A stretch of 64,000 bases of DNA from Collybia mongolica (Eukaryota; Basidiomycota; Agaricomycetes; Agaricales; Clitocybaceae). Position numbers and translations under genes: made by a program. The stretch lies in contig JAAXNY010000010.1 of assembly GCA_013420905.1 (NCBI GenBank), forward strand, positions 2,790,001-2,854,000. The letters run 5' to 3'. Positions 32,352-44,602 of the stretch are shown one piece after another; the first letter of the stretch is position 1, and every line of letters begins with the position of its first letter. Under the pieces are notes generated by a model that ran no database searches, was not told the DNA's origin, and saw nothing but the letters and a program-made list of their open reading frames with translations.

Positions 32352-35300
32352 ATGGTGAGGATATTCAGGACACTACGGGCAATACACCTACTTACTAGGC
32401 CTTCATGAATAGTGGCAATCCTTAATCACCATTGGCTTAGCCACTCTACCCTTACAGGGTTTTGCAGCATGTGTGTGACTAGCTTATTTATCTCGATCAT
32501 GCTTCTGAGGCGTATTTTTAGTACAGGAACCCCTCTACAAGAGACTCCCAACTGGCGCAATTAAACCACTAGGATGGGCACTCGATCAAGCTCACATTCA
32601 GGCTAATGGACTTGCTGGACATATACGGGACTTTGGCAGTTAGTACGTACTAAATTTCTCCCTGTAGAATTCCAACTCAATAATAATTGAAGCGTCAAAG
32701 GGTCCATATGGGTTGAAGGCGGCTCTATTGAATACAGTGAAATGCATGAAGCGGCACCATATTGGTTGTGAGTATATTTACCTGGTATATGCTACAACAT
32801 GTACCAATAACAATAGTAATGCTCAGGTTGCCCTGGCATTCCAGCTTCAAGATCCGCGTCTCATTGGTCAAGTGCGCAGTTTCTTGGACTGGACCCTCGA
32901 CCATCAGCAGAGTGACGGCTGGATTGGTCCCGAGGTTTTTGTCCCGAACGCGACCACCCCTCGTCTGGTGTGGCCTCGCTATCTCGTCTTGCATGGATTA
33001 ATTGTATGTGGCATGAACTCCTACTATCATTTTATCTGACGAAATACAGCAATACGCGGAAGCTGATCCTACGCAGGCACCACGTATCATCGATGCAATG
33101 CATAAGTTTGTTGCTCTCGCACATAACATATGGAAGACGGGCCAGCAAGGCACGCCGGACATGGGTTTCCAATTTGATTATCAATTCGTGCGATGGGAAG
33201 AAGTTCGTACCTTCCTTTGGTGGTCAAGTATGAAGTTAATCATATTGTAGTTTATTTACATCCTCGAATGGTTGCATGACAACGCTCCTCAAGGTGGTCT
33301 TTTTAGCAAACCGATGGGGAAATCCATGTTCATAGGCGTCTATTTTTTTTTTAGGAAAAGAAGCCTTATTGCTTGAGACAATGCAGCTTGTCAGAAACCA
33401 AGGATTTTCTTGGAAAACCCAATTCTATACGAGTGCCGCCTTCCCTCAGACTCCCGTAACATCCTTTAATCAACACACGTGTGTTTAACGACCTCCCATA
33501 GTGTCGACTTATACTCACTCCATTTCTCAGGCACGGTGTTAACAATGCTCAAGGTTAGCAAACGACTCACAGGAACTGCCTAAATCTGATTTTGCTCCTC
33601 CATAGCTCTAAAGTCCGAGGCTTTGGCGTGGCGATTCACAGGAGATGCTTCAGACCGAGCGAACACCTTTGACAGAATTGATATGATGTACCGCTTTCAC
33701 GGGCGAGCTTCTGGTCTGATTTGCTGATTTTTTACGTGTGGACAATACTTACAAGCGTTTGTGTCTCAGGAACTTTTTCTGCCGATGAGCATCTTGCGGG
33801 CCTTGACCCTTCTCGGGGGTACGTCAGAAGTAATTTTCGACGGCTTAGTCGCTCACTCTCCCCTTCCCATAGTACTGAACTTTGCACGGTTGTGTGAGTG
33901 AAATTTGTCGTCGTTGGGGGGTAGTGTTCTCAACAACACTCAGGGAACAAATCTTCTCTTTGGCCACTGTCTACCAGATTTTCGGTGATAACTCTGTTGC
34001 AGACAGAGCCGAGAAGATTGGTTGGTGTATTACTTGCTTTGTGCGCCACGTTCCTGACGGCCTTTCTAGCGTATAATGCGTTGCCTGCAGGTATCATGCA
34101 CGATTGGTGGTGTAAGCGGCTCACCAGATTATTTCTATAAATTTATTCTGAGATTCGCTATATAGCACACCAATACGATCAACAAGGTTAGTTTAGTCGA
34201 GACTTCACATCTGATGTGGATATTCAATGTCACTTCAGTGAACCAAATCTGGTCGCAATCCATGAACCCTCTCCCTTGGGGAAATAATGGACCAAACTCG
34301 AATGTATTTGGTTTCGAACCGTACGTACTTTATGTGATACAGAGACACGATGTCCTAATTGTATCTTCATCACCAGTAATTACCCCTGTTGCACGGTCAA
34401 CCATCCGCAAGGCTATCCGAAATTCTGGGCTCACCAATTTTTCACAAATCAAGCTGGTGACAGTCTATTCAATGTACTCCTCGGACCTTCCACCTTTTCA
34501 GGAACGCTTGGGAAATCTAACCCCGTGAAGGGTGAGTTGAAATCCTAGGTCTTGAATAGCATTTCACTCACTTGGTTTACGATCTTAGTATCCGTAAATA
34601 CACTCTATCCATTCGGCTCAACGTTGAGCTACAGCATCACGGCCGCAAGGCCATTTTCATTCAATATCCGTATCCCGGAATGGGCGCAGAGCACTCAGAG
34701 TACTATTGCTGTTGGTAGAGGGAAAGCGTCCCCGTTGGCACCGAATGCGGCCGGCTTCCATGCCATCCACGTCAGCCTTCATATTTCCAGCCTGCTCATA
34801 CTTTATTCAACATCTCATTAGATTCCTGCGGGAACCACGACACTTCATGTTTCCTTGCACATGCCACTGCAAGTAGAAACTCGAACCAATGGTGCTGTTG
34901 CTATAACTCGTGGAGCATTAAACTATGCCCTCGAGATCAGCCATAATTCTACGACGGCACCCGGAACTCGGTTCGTCCCTCAGTTTACATGGCTCTCGTG
35001 CGTACTGAACACTTACTGCAGGAGTGCTCAAGCTCTCGGCGATGTTAGGCGACTTTACCCCGACGCTCCGGCCGAATATCTCACCGCCGTACGGAAATTA
35101 TTCTATTCAGCTCACGAATCGCTAACTCATGACTGTGTTTAGACTGACCCACATACTAAGGAGTTCACGCTTCTTCCAACAAGCGAATGGCGAGTTGCCA
35201 TCGACCCTTCGACCATTGTGGTAACCGACAACTCTGGTAAAATAACGAGCCTGCCCTTCTACGCCTGGGCTCCAGGAAATCAGCCTGTCACCATGTCTGC

Positions 35301-35457
35301 GCGCGGATGCCAAATCAACTGGGGCCTTACGCTCGGGACCGCATCAGCTCCGCCCAGTAACCCTACCTGTTTGGGTACTCCCTTCAATGTCAAGCTGGTG
35401 CCATTTGCTGCTGCAAGGCTGCGTCTTGGGGAGATTCCGATTGTGAAGATTGCTTAA
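32352..35457 (+). CDS. Secreted glycoside hydrolase family 127 (beta-L-arabinofuranosidase type), 680 aa, 21 exons
   Basis: Exons: 32352-32354, 32413-32470, 32522-32638, 32701-32767, 32817-33003, 33050-33202, 33251-33293, 33355-33478, 33531-33553, 33606-33713, 33770-33818, 33873-33893, 33944-34020, 34070-34111, 34166-34186, 34239-34320, 34377-34531, 34589-34770, 34822-34970, 35022-35088 and 35143-35457. Phases agree throughout. The N-terminus is a signal peptide (LITIGLATLPLQGFAA). Family motifs include LPTGAIKPLGWALDQ, YSEMHEAAPYW, LDHQQSDGWIGP and MNPLPW. ELC (Glu313, Cys315) and NYPCC (Cys396-Cys397) match the metal-binding and nucleophile residues known from bacterial GH127 (Glu338, Cys340, Cys417, Cys418 of HypBA1), with similar spacing. 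Glu301 is a candidate acid/base. Expected role: release of L-arabinose from plant cell-wall material. The first coding exon would be the ATG alone. Confidence 0.85.
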
Positions 35458-35728
35458 AAAGCGGACACATATAAAATAATGTCTGTATCAGTGTGATGAA
35501 TTTGAAATATGTGTTTTTACTTGTACCTTATCATTTCGGGTACTGGCCGGGTCCCAGGTGCTCTTTTCTGTGATAGATTTACTCAATGTCAAGTGCTATT
35601 CAGATTGACCTATTTATAAACAAGAGACTATCAACCTTCAAGTTATTGTCAAGGCATTCCTTTCTTCCTCCGCTACAACCAATTGACAAAAGGTTACTCT
35701 ACTTGTACTCATTCTTTCCTTTGTACTC

Positions 35729-38700
35729 CTATATACCTACATGGATGTATGGGATCCACTGGTGGAATGGTGCTCCCTGCTTGCGAAGATTTTGAATAGC
35801 AAGGTGCAATCCTTCTGCTGCAAGGGTAACATTGGGCATGGAATCATCTCCCAACATCTTTCTGTATACAGCACCTGCCACCTTTGGCCCATCAGCATCA
35901 GACATGCTCCACAATGTTCCAATGGCACCCTGGAATCCTGCTGCAATAAAGCCTCCTGTCAGGTGCATTGCTTCATTCACAAGCTTGGCATCACCCATGG
36001 CAGTTTCACAGGCAGACAAAAACACAAACTGTACAGATGGAAGGTTGGTGGCAAGTATACTCCTCAGCTCAAGCCTCCCATCATAAAGCATTAAACCACT
36101 TTTCAAGGGATCAAGCGGGTCTTGTTGACCATGGCAGGCAAGATGTAACAATGAAGATACTTCCATTGCCTTTATCACATTATTGATGGAAGCATTGGAG
36201 TCAATGATTCTGGAGAATTGATGACTGCCCAAAGCTAAAGAGATTGTTTCAAGCTCTTTCTGTACAGAAGGTAGCTTCTGCCAGGTTGGCTGGTATGGTA
36301 TTTCAGTAACAGCTACACCAGTTATTATGCCTGATCTAATGCTAGAATTTCTTGCTCTAGATGAAATCAGTGCATCCAAAGTAAAGGTGTATGACTGGAT
36401 GTAGTTGCTGCCTAAAGGAGCAGCTGCATGAATTGGAAGGTATGTGAAGGGACCTGATGGGCACCACCAAATCCTACCACTGGTTATATTATCCTAATCA
36501 GAATCAGAGTTAATCTTAGCAGTTAATATCAATGAGTAACCTGGCATTACCTCAGAGAGAATTTTGAAAACTGGATGTCCAACATTTTTCCACAGCCAAT
36601 CAACAACACTTTGAAAAATTTCATGTGGCCTTGCAAGGTTAGCAGGCCTTCCTGCACGGTCTGCATCCTCATTCCGGGTATGAATGTTTGTATCTTTGAG
36701 TGCTGACCGTAACCTTTCCAGCTGTACCCTAGTATCATCCAAGGATACAAGGAGCTTGATGCTTTTGACTGGTAAAAAGGGTGAAAGAATAATAATGGCA
36801 TCAATTCTTGTAGATGCACAGTTTATCATGATAACTGGGCCCCCTCTAGCTGCATCACGGAGCTTTGGGTATGGGACTCCCTTGAGAAAATCATCAAATC
36901 CTTCAGATTTTCTGATTTCTTGAATCAATTGTGCTCTTTCAGTAGCCAAGAGGTTATAGTTCACAGGTACCTCTTCTTGCACAATGGCTGCCCCTGGAGA
37001 TGTGGTTTCTGCTGCAGATTGGGCAAGCTTAAAAGAAATCTGCTGCAACTTCTGTGCTTCAATTGGAAGTTTATCCCAAAGTTGTTGTGCTGGATCTTTT
37101 AGTTGCAACATCTGTCTATGTACAATAGATATTCCTTGTTCAAGGAATTCCACTGCTTTTTCAGGCTCAGAAAAGTGGAGTGCAGTAGCAACAGCAGATG
37201 ATGTGGTTGTTGAAATTCCCTGCCTGAAGATAATATCAAGCCTTGTACCAAGTGAGCTTCCTATCCATATCAAGTTTGGCAAAATGCCAAATGCAACTGC
37301 ATATGCTTTTAGACTTTCAGGGCTATCAAATTCCCGAGCTAGCTTTGCCCAATAGATAGCTGAGTTCCATAGTACTAGAGGTGGTGCAGTTACTGATTGT
37401 GAAGATAAGCATGCATAGTGCATAGCATTCTTAAGGTCTTCAGGATTTCTAGTCATGTCATAGAGGAGGCCATAGGACATTGAAAGGCTTCGATAATAGA
37501 AGGGTAGCTCAGGATGGTTTTCTGGTGTACTGTTGACTGCCATATTATTGTATTTGAGTGCTGCCTCCAAGTCTGAAAAATCTTTCAACTTTTTATAGTG
37601 CTCCCTATAAGTGATTGCCAAGCTGTGCTGCCTCCCTGGCAACGCAGGATGTCCAATTGGTGTGCAGTTGAGGACAGACAATTCATGTTTCAGAGCAGTT
37701 TCAAGGTCAATTAGGTTGCCTGTATGCTCATATACAGCTTTATAAGACTGGGACAGATTGTGCAGCCGACTTGGATACTCTGGGTGATCTGGTGGGGTAG
37801 CACCAACTGCACTTTTGTCACAGTTTAATGCTTCAGTGAGATACTTCACATTCCCTAACCTGTTGTAGTAGTCCATATATGAAGTTGACAAGTCACGTTG
37901 GTAGCCAGGGAGCTCAGGGTGTCCTTTGGGTGAGTTTTTCACAGCTGCTAGATTCCATTTCAAGGCATGTTTCAAGTCATTGACATCATGCAATCTCTCA
38001 TACCGGGCTCTATATGCCCTTGCCAAGCTCTGGTGACGTTTTGGTAAAGAAGGATGTTTAGAAGGAGTGCCATCCACAGAGAGCTTGTGGAATTTAATAG
38101 CACTCTCTAAATCCTCCATATTGCCTAGTATGTTATAATAATCCATGCGAGACATTGCCAGATTTTCCTGCAGGCCTGGCAGGTCAGGATGCCCAAGTGG
38201 AGTTCCATCTACAGCCAAAAGTGTATATTTTATAGCACTCTGCAAGTCCTCAAGATTTCGCTGCCTGTGGTAAAGATCTGTGAAAGCAACAGCCAAACTA
38301 CTCTGGCGTGCATGAAGATCGTAATGATCTGCTGCTGTCATATCAACTGCAGTCTGCTTGTACTCAAGTGCAGCTTTGAGATCATCTATATATCCAAGCC
38401 GGCGATAGCGGTGCGTATAAGTCATACCCAGGCCCAAGTATCGGGATGAGAGGTCGGGATGCGCAGGTGGTGTGATTTCTAAAGCTTCTTTTATATACCT
38501 AGTTGCAGCCTCCAGATCTGCGAGATTTCCTCGAATTTCGTACTGATCAATATAAGTCATAGCTAAGCCCTGTTTGCGGCCTGGAAGAGAGAGATGACCC
38601 TTTGGCGTTCTATCAACAGCCGTATGTGCATGCTTCATCGCAGCTTCTAAATCTTCGAGATTGCCTAGCCGTCGATAGCGATTCAAGAATGATAGAGACA

Positions 38701-39170
38701 TATTACTCAGGAGAATGGGCATGTCACGGTGTTCAGAGTGTATAGTCTCAACAGCGGCCTGTTGGTATTTCATGCCGGTCTCGAGGTCAGCTAGGTCTCC
38801 AAGTCTGTGGTAGCGGTCCGAGTATGAGGCAGCTAGATTGGACAAACGATCCATCAGGTATGGGTGCCATGTGGGCGTAGCATCGAGAGCTGCTTGCTGG
38901 TGTTTGATAGCGGTCTCAAGGTCACTCAACGCACCATGTTCCCTGTATCTGTCTGCAAAATCCATGCCTAGTTTCTCATCGCGGCCGGCAGGCCCTGAAG
39001 AAGGGCGCATCATTTTGAAAGGGATCGCGGCCATCTCGAGGAATGATGAGCTAATAAGATATATCCCATTAGAAATGCCGTGCGCGCGTTCAAGATAACA
39101 CTCACACATTATCAAGCGCTTTCTTTGCCTTTGATTGACTAGGAACCCCCGGTCTGCTACTATCGGCCAT
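35729..39170 (-). CDS. TPR-repeat CHAT-domain protein (caspase-like), 1,109 aa
   Basis: Three exons on the minus strand: 39170-39106, 39050-36551 and 36493-35729. After a basic N-terminus (residues 1-45) come twelve consecutive tetratricopeptide-type repeats (about 46-585), most of them exactly 45 residues with the pattern LA-x2-Y-x2-RY-x2-G-x2-DLE-x-A and TP-x2-HP-x-LP-x-R. A helical linker leads to a C-terminal CHAT domain. This shows HLACHG (His about 976) and FLSACETAMGD (Cys about 1,017), the His/Cys dyad of clan CD (caspase/separase-like) peptidases, and ends with AIGTLWSMSD-type motifs. CHAT proteins with TPRs are expanded in mushrooms, and bacterial TPR-CHAT proteases act in defence. 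The substrate here is unknown, and a role in cell death or non-self response is inference. Confidence 0.88.
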
Positions 39171-39836
39171 GTTTGAAATGATCCTGCTAGTCACCTTGAA
39201 TAACAGATTAAAGCTGGGATTGTGTCTCCTCGTACCTTGACAATCGGTAGGTTTGTGATGCACTGTGTGTATACTTATCACGAATTACAATTTAGCGCCG
39301 AGCCGTGACTTGAAACCGGAATGACTCCGAGCGGTGCCGACGCCCCCAGAGAAACGTATGGAAAATCAAAGCCCCATGGTTATAAATCACGAGATCCTCA
39401 GCGCCTGTTGCCTTTTGGCAAAACTGGGCCTTGGACTTGCTGTAGGCATTAGCGAACATACACGTCGGATCTAGAACAACTAGAGAGGCCAACAGAATCG
39501 AGCCACCTGAGGCTTCGTTGCTATACAATATTAGAAGAGACTTGACGGCGCGCGCACGGGGTTGTTGCTCAAAGAAAACGCGTGTTGGTCAAGCGTTGGT
39601 ACCTTGACACACAAGTTTTAGACTTATTCGGTGACTTGAGATCTGATTCAGGCTGTACACTAGGAGATACTAGAATCTGATTCAATAAGGGGGTGTTTTC
39701 ACTGGGTCTGAATCCTGAGGGTTCTGAAATCACCTCTTCGTGACCTGTACAGCTATATTAGAAGGACGAAATAGCTCATCTGTATCAGGATCGACTTTAA
39801 GTCTGCACCAGAAATAGTCGGAGGGAAATCTAGTGC
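39171..39836. other. Intergenic region
   Basis: Upstream region of the TPR-CHAT gene. I see no supportable gene. Confidence 0.5.
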
Positions 39837-40304
39837 TTAAGATGCAAACAAGGCACCCAGGAACGAAAGAGGGATGCAATGTAGTATATCCCAAGGACCG
39901 ATCGAGTGCATACCATCCTTGACCTCAATCACTATATTGTAAGTGGGGTGCAATATGGTGATCCTTTGTCCCTTGTGCACCCTCAAAACGACCATCACGC
40001 TCATCGCGCGCGCACGTGCGTCCATCTTTAGATTTTGTGCGTAGATTCTCTTCTGGGGATTGACGGCTTCCTGGGTAATGGAGACGTAGGTGGGGAAGAG
40101 TTCTTTGTAAAATTCAAGGACCGGTTTGTCGAGGATTGCATGACTTGGGTAGTTCTCGTCCCACGAATACCAAGCGGAAAACTTGAGATACTTACAGGAA
40201 GTAATCTCTGTGTTCTGTGTAATTACTTTTTCGATAACATCGCAACATCGCGTTCGTGGTAATGCACAGTAGAGTTGGATGTGGCCATACTGGATCGTTA
40301 CAGA
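39837..40304 (-). CDS. Possible hypothetical gene fragment, unknown
   Basis: An open stretch of about 155 codons on the minus strand with coherent composition (for example KFSAWYSWDENYPSHAILD and LEFYKELFPTYVSITQ). The first ATG in frame comes late, at 40,025. An out-of-frame ATG at 40,288 could start it only with a splice I cannot place convincingly. I recognise no domain. It may be a small gene with an unseen first exon or a relic. Confidence 0.25.
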   Translation of the reverse strand, partial: SVTIQYGHIQLYCALPRTRCCDVIEKVITQNTEITSCKYLKFSAWYSWDENYPSHAILDKPVLEFYKELFPTYVSITQEAVNPQKRIYAQNLKMDARARAMSVMVVLRVHKGQRITILHPTYNIVIEVKDGMHSIGPWDILHCIPLSFLGALFAS

Positions 40305-41013
40305 CTATGGGTTGTGGCGGCGATAAGAAATCTTATTTCGTAGCCTGGATTTTGCAAAGGAGTTGGATAATGGGTAGGGCCTTTAAAGGCGACGTCGGGG
40401 CATCCAAATTGTGTTGAGACAAATTTCCGTCGTAATTGTGAGCGAAGACAGGTTCTGAGGCTTGATCGACGTTCCTATATGTCGCCGAATGTTGATCTCC
40501 CGTCGACCTTTATTGGATTCTTGAAGTATGACGGCTTGAAGAAAGCGAGGGCTCTCGCAGCCTCACCCTCAACAGAGGAAGGACAGACCGGCAGTTCGGC
40601 TTTGGCCATTTTTCCACCGCATATGGCAGTTTTAACTCTGATTGCCCGTTGTCTGTAGTTTCGTTCATAACTTGGATTTGAGGAATATAGTTACAGTAGT
40701 ACTTCATGTAAATGGTGCGAGGGCGCCGAGGGCTGGGGTTACGCCACGTATGAGACCAACTTAGATTCGCTTTTGGGTACTCTTGAATCGTGATATAATG
40801 TTGGGGCACCAAAATGCACAAGGAATATCGAGGACCTGGCGGGAGACAGATAAAGTTAAAAAGGATTGAGCTAATACATAAAAATCGATATTACGGTTAT
40901 TAGATAAGTAATTGACCAACTACCAATTCAATGAATTTTATCCTCGTTAAACGAGCACTTACGACAGTGTTTCTCCCATCCTGGCGCCCCTTTTTCCTAG
41001 GCCATAGAATAGC
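40305..41013. other. Intergenic region upstream of the sugar transporter
   Basis: Roughly 700 bp. A minus-strand frame at 40,821-40,510 (about 100 codons) has no recognisable motif. The transporter promoter should lie at the right end. Confidence 0.45.
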
Positions 41014-43687
41014 ATGGTCGCCCCGGCCTACCCAAAGCCTCGACGAAGGCTCGTTGGGCAGTCTCTGCTGTACTCAATATCCATATTCGCCAGCTTGGGC
41101 GTCTTCCTTGTGAGTCGACTTTAGTTCAGATAGGGCAAACGGTTTACCTGAGTACCTAGTTTGGCTACGATCAAGGGTATGCCGTAAGACTCTGTTCTTT
41201 ATGTTGCTTGAATTTATGCCTTCTCTAGAGTCATGTCAGGAATAATTACTGGACCGCATTTTATCAAGTATTTTAATACCCCGGGTCCCATAGAAATCGG
41301 GACTATGGTGTCAGTTTTAGAGATCGGGGCGTTTGGTACGTCTTCTTATATTCTCGGAGGAAGCATCTTGACCGTTTTGGCTTCTTTAGTCACGTCCATT
41401 GCGGCTGGCCGAGTGGGAGATATAATCGGCAGAAGGGGCACGCTTTTCATTGGAGGAGTAGTGTTCACCGTAGGAGGAGCTATACAGACGTTCACGATTG
41501 GGTTTTGGACAATGGTATTGGGAAGAGTCATCAGTGGCTTCGGTGTAGGCCTTCTTTCGTGCGCCCACTTTCCTTTTCATCATCCTTGCCATAAGGGCTA
41601 ACGTATGCCGTAGCACCATCGTTCCCATATATCAAAGCGAAATATCTCCCCCTAGTCATGTGTGTGGCTACCCCTTATCTATCAACAATATGCTTCTAAC
41701 ATTCGTTTAGAGAGGGGCATTAGCATGTGCTGAGTTTACAGGCAACGTATTTGGATACGCCTTTTCAGTGGTTTGTAGCCGACCATCTTCATTCAATGGG
41801 GTGTTCACATGGCCCGACAGTGGACGGATTACTTTTGCTCTTTCATCGACACAAATCTTGCATGGCGAATACCCCTGTTTCTCCAATGTGTGATCGGTGC
41901 CATTCTCGCTGCAGGTTCACTTATGATGCCCGAGAGTCCCCGGTAAGTTCTACAGATACCAAACTCAAACCAGGTCCTGATGGGCATGGTCTAGATGGCT
42001 CATTGACACTGATAAAGATGATGAGGGCATGCGCGTCATCGCAGATTTGCATGGTGGTGACATAGACGATCTCGTTGCGAAAGCAGAATTCAATGAAATC
42101 AAGGAAAAAGTCCTCCTCGAGGTGAGGGCGACCATTAATGCCTTAATTATTCAAAAATCTCCATCTGTTTAATTTAGCGTCAAACGGGAGAAGGTCGATC
42201 ATATGCGATGATGTGGAGGAAATATAAGCAACGAGTGTTATTAGCTATGTCATCACAGGCTTTCGCTCAACTTGTGAGTTCGTTCAACCCGTTCTTGGTG
42301 TGCGGATTCTGATATAAACTAGAATGGTATCAATGGTAGGAAATTTTTGTCGTTACTCAGCATGCTAGAGTAATCGTATCTGACCCTTTATAAATACAGT
42401 AATTTCCTATTATGCGCGTATGTTCATGTTGTACCTTCCTAAAATCAATGTTACTGACCTAAACATCAGCTCGTGTATTTGAACGTATGTCCTCATTGAA
42501 CGCTCTTTTTTTCAAGCTCTGATGGTGCATAGAGGCCGGCTGGCGCGGCCGACAAGCCATCTTGATGACTGGCGTCAATGCCGTAATATATGTATTGAGC
42601 ACACTCCCACCGTTAGTTATCTCCTGGATTCATCGAACAACTGTCTGACATCATCATAGATGGTATCTTGTTGACCGGTGGGGAAGACGCCCTATATTAC
42701 TATCAGGCGCCAGCGTAGTATGTTAACTATACACAGTCACTCTAACATAAGCTAAACTTGGCAGATGGGTGTCGCGCTATGTGCTACTGGATTCTGGATG
42801 TCCCTTGATGTACCATGGACTCCCAATGCGGTTGTTGTTTCTGTTGTCATATATAATGCCGCGTTTGGGTATAGGTATGAGTTCATTACCCTGCACCCTA
42901 CGCTTTTGTCTGATATCATTGTAGTTGGGGCCCAATACCATGGCTGTATCCTCCCGAGGTTTGCGTCATACACACGTCAACGTTAAAGCAGGACCTCATT
43001 TCTTTCCAGATCATGCCCTTAACCGTCCGCGCAAAAGGCGTATCCCTCTCAACCTGTACTAACTGGGCCTTCAATTACATCGTGGGTGCCAGTACGCCAT
43101 GGTTGCAAGACGTCATACATTGGAGGCTGTATTTTATGCACGCTTTCTTCTGTGCGTGTAGTTTTGTGCTTGGTAAGAGTTTTTCTCCCAGTGTTGCGCT
43201 ACGGCTAACTCGATATCCTACTTGCAGTTTATTTCCGTGAGTCTATTCGTCATTTCCGGTAATGTCTAAATCAATATATTATTCTTCGCAGTATACCCTG
43301 AGACAAAAGGCATCCCACTTGAGGAGATGGACAAGGTTTTCGGGGAAGGTAACTCCCTCATACCCCTCCAGCTGCCACGAAATTTGACGATAACATTTGT
43401 ACTTTTCAGAAAAAGGCGACGAGGAGGTACCACTGACTTTCGAGCGCTCGACATTCCCCCCTAGTTCTCGCTCTAGACCTAACGCCTACCCGCCAAAACC
43501 CACGCTTTCAGGTGACTCTAACAAGGGCTGGCTAAGCCGGCTGTTTCAGACCGAGGCGCGTGAAGGTGGTTCTTATCGACCAATTGCAAATGAGGAACTC
43601 GCTCCTTTGCGCCATGAAGACCATCGTGAAGACGGCGGTGGTGACGGGGGGTACGAAATGCTCGAGCGCGACGATCGTCATCCATAA
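41014..43687 (+). CDS. MFS sugar transporter (hexose-type), 573 aa, 19 exons
   Basis: Plasma-membrane sugar/proton symporter family with 12 membrane segments expected. Exons: 41014-41109, 41160-41176, 41229-41558, 41614-41659, 41711-41767, 41821-41942, 41995-42121, 42178-42273, 42323-42335, 42400-42417, 42470-42484, 42533-42611, 42660-42714, 42765-42874, 42925-42958, 43010-43172, 43228-43236, 43292-43348 and 43410-43687; phases agree. Hallmarks: FGYDQGVMSGI in TM1, GRVGDIIGRRGTL after TM2, YQSEISPPSHRGAL, PESPRW, the QLNGINVISYYAP stretch of TM7, DRWGRRP, and YPETKGIPLEEMD at the end of TM12. Four exons are under 19 nt, the smallest 9 nt (43,228-43,236). The charged C-terminal tail is cytosolic. 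The transported sugar cannot be told. Confidence 0.9.
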
Positions 43688-44248
43688 CCATCAGCGGGCC
43701 AATCTGGCCCCCGTCACAAAAGCTCGACGTCTTTGTCTCAACCCGGACTGTATACTATGCTGTTGTGTGACACGTTTATATCGTTAATTAACTTATATTT
43801 ACTGCGCCCCTGAGCTTATGATTGAAGGGTATCGTTGATCTAGATCTTACATACAACTATAGTCGCGGACAACCAAACACGACAAATGTAGTATCTCACC
43901 CAAAAATGAAAATTTTGGCAATCTGACTTCAGATTCAAAGTAATGATCAGGATGGCGAAATACGTCAAAAAAACACTCCTCCGAAAATTTTCCCACGAGC
44001 CGTTAGAATGACCAATAATTTTTGGTCAAATTTTTGACATTTTTGGAGGGCACATCACCCAAATACAAGTGATCAGTTAGCCCATCATAGCATCAAGATG
44101 CACCATTGCATTTTGTGACACTGAATGGTGACCTTTCTGCTTCCTTACAGCCCTGATGATGATTAGAGTATCTTTACCTATCTTTTTTTTTTGGTTCATA
44201 TAATAATATTAAGTGCATGTGGGTTTGACCCAGCTACATGCAGGCATA
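43688..44248. other. Intergenic, A/T-rich
   Basis: 3' flank of the transporter gene and left flank of the LINE. It is A/T-rich with homopolymer runs. No gene seen. Confidence 0.5.
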
Positions 44249-44602
44249 TTTTTTTTTTTTTTTTTGTTTCAACATTTTATATAGCGATTGTACCTAATAC
44301 ATGTGTCACTCACTTCGCAAAGTAGTTATGGGGAAGAGGGTGGAGGGGATGAGAGACAAAGCATCGTCACGCTGAGGTGTCCCAGGGTGGCCGAAGTCAC
44401 ACCAGGATTGTCGCAGGTCAAAGACCCATTTTATGCAGACTGGTAAGGGTCAAGCTATGCCAGGGGGCTGGCCCCCTGCCACAGTGCACCGCAGCAGGTA
44501 GTGGATCAAGTCCACTGATTATCCCGGTCTGGAAGAAATGCAAGGCGCACCTCATAACACGAATCCACCTAACATGGTGTACCGCCCCCAGCCTGAGTTG
44601 GA

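Noticed and set aside
39405..39430. TTTTGGCAAAACTGGG, similar to the hAT subterminal motif
   Set aside because: A single copy without inverted partner or target duplication; chance similarity.
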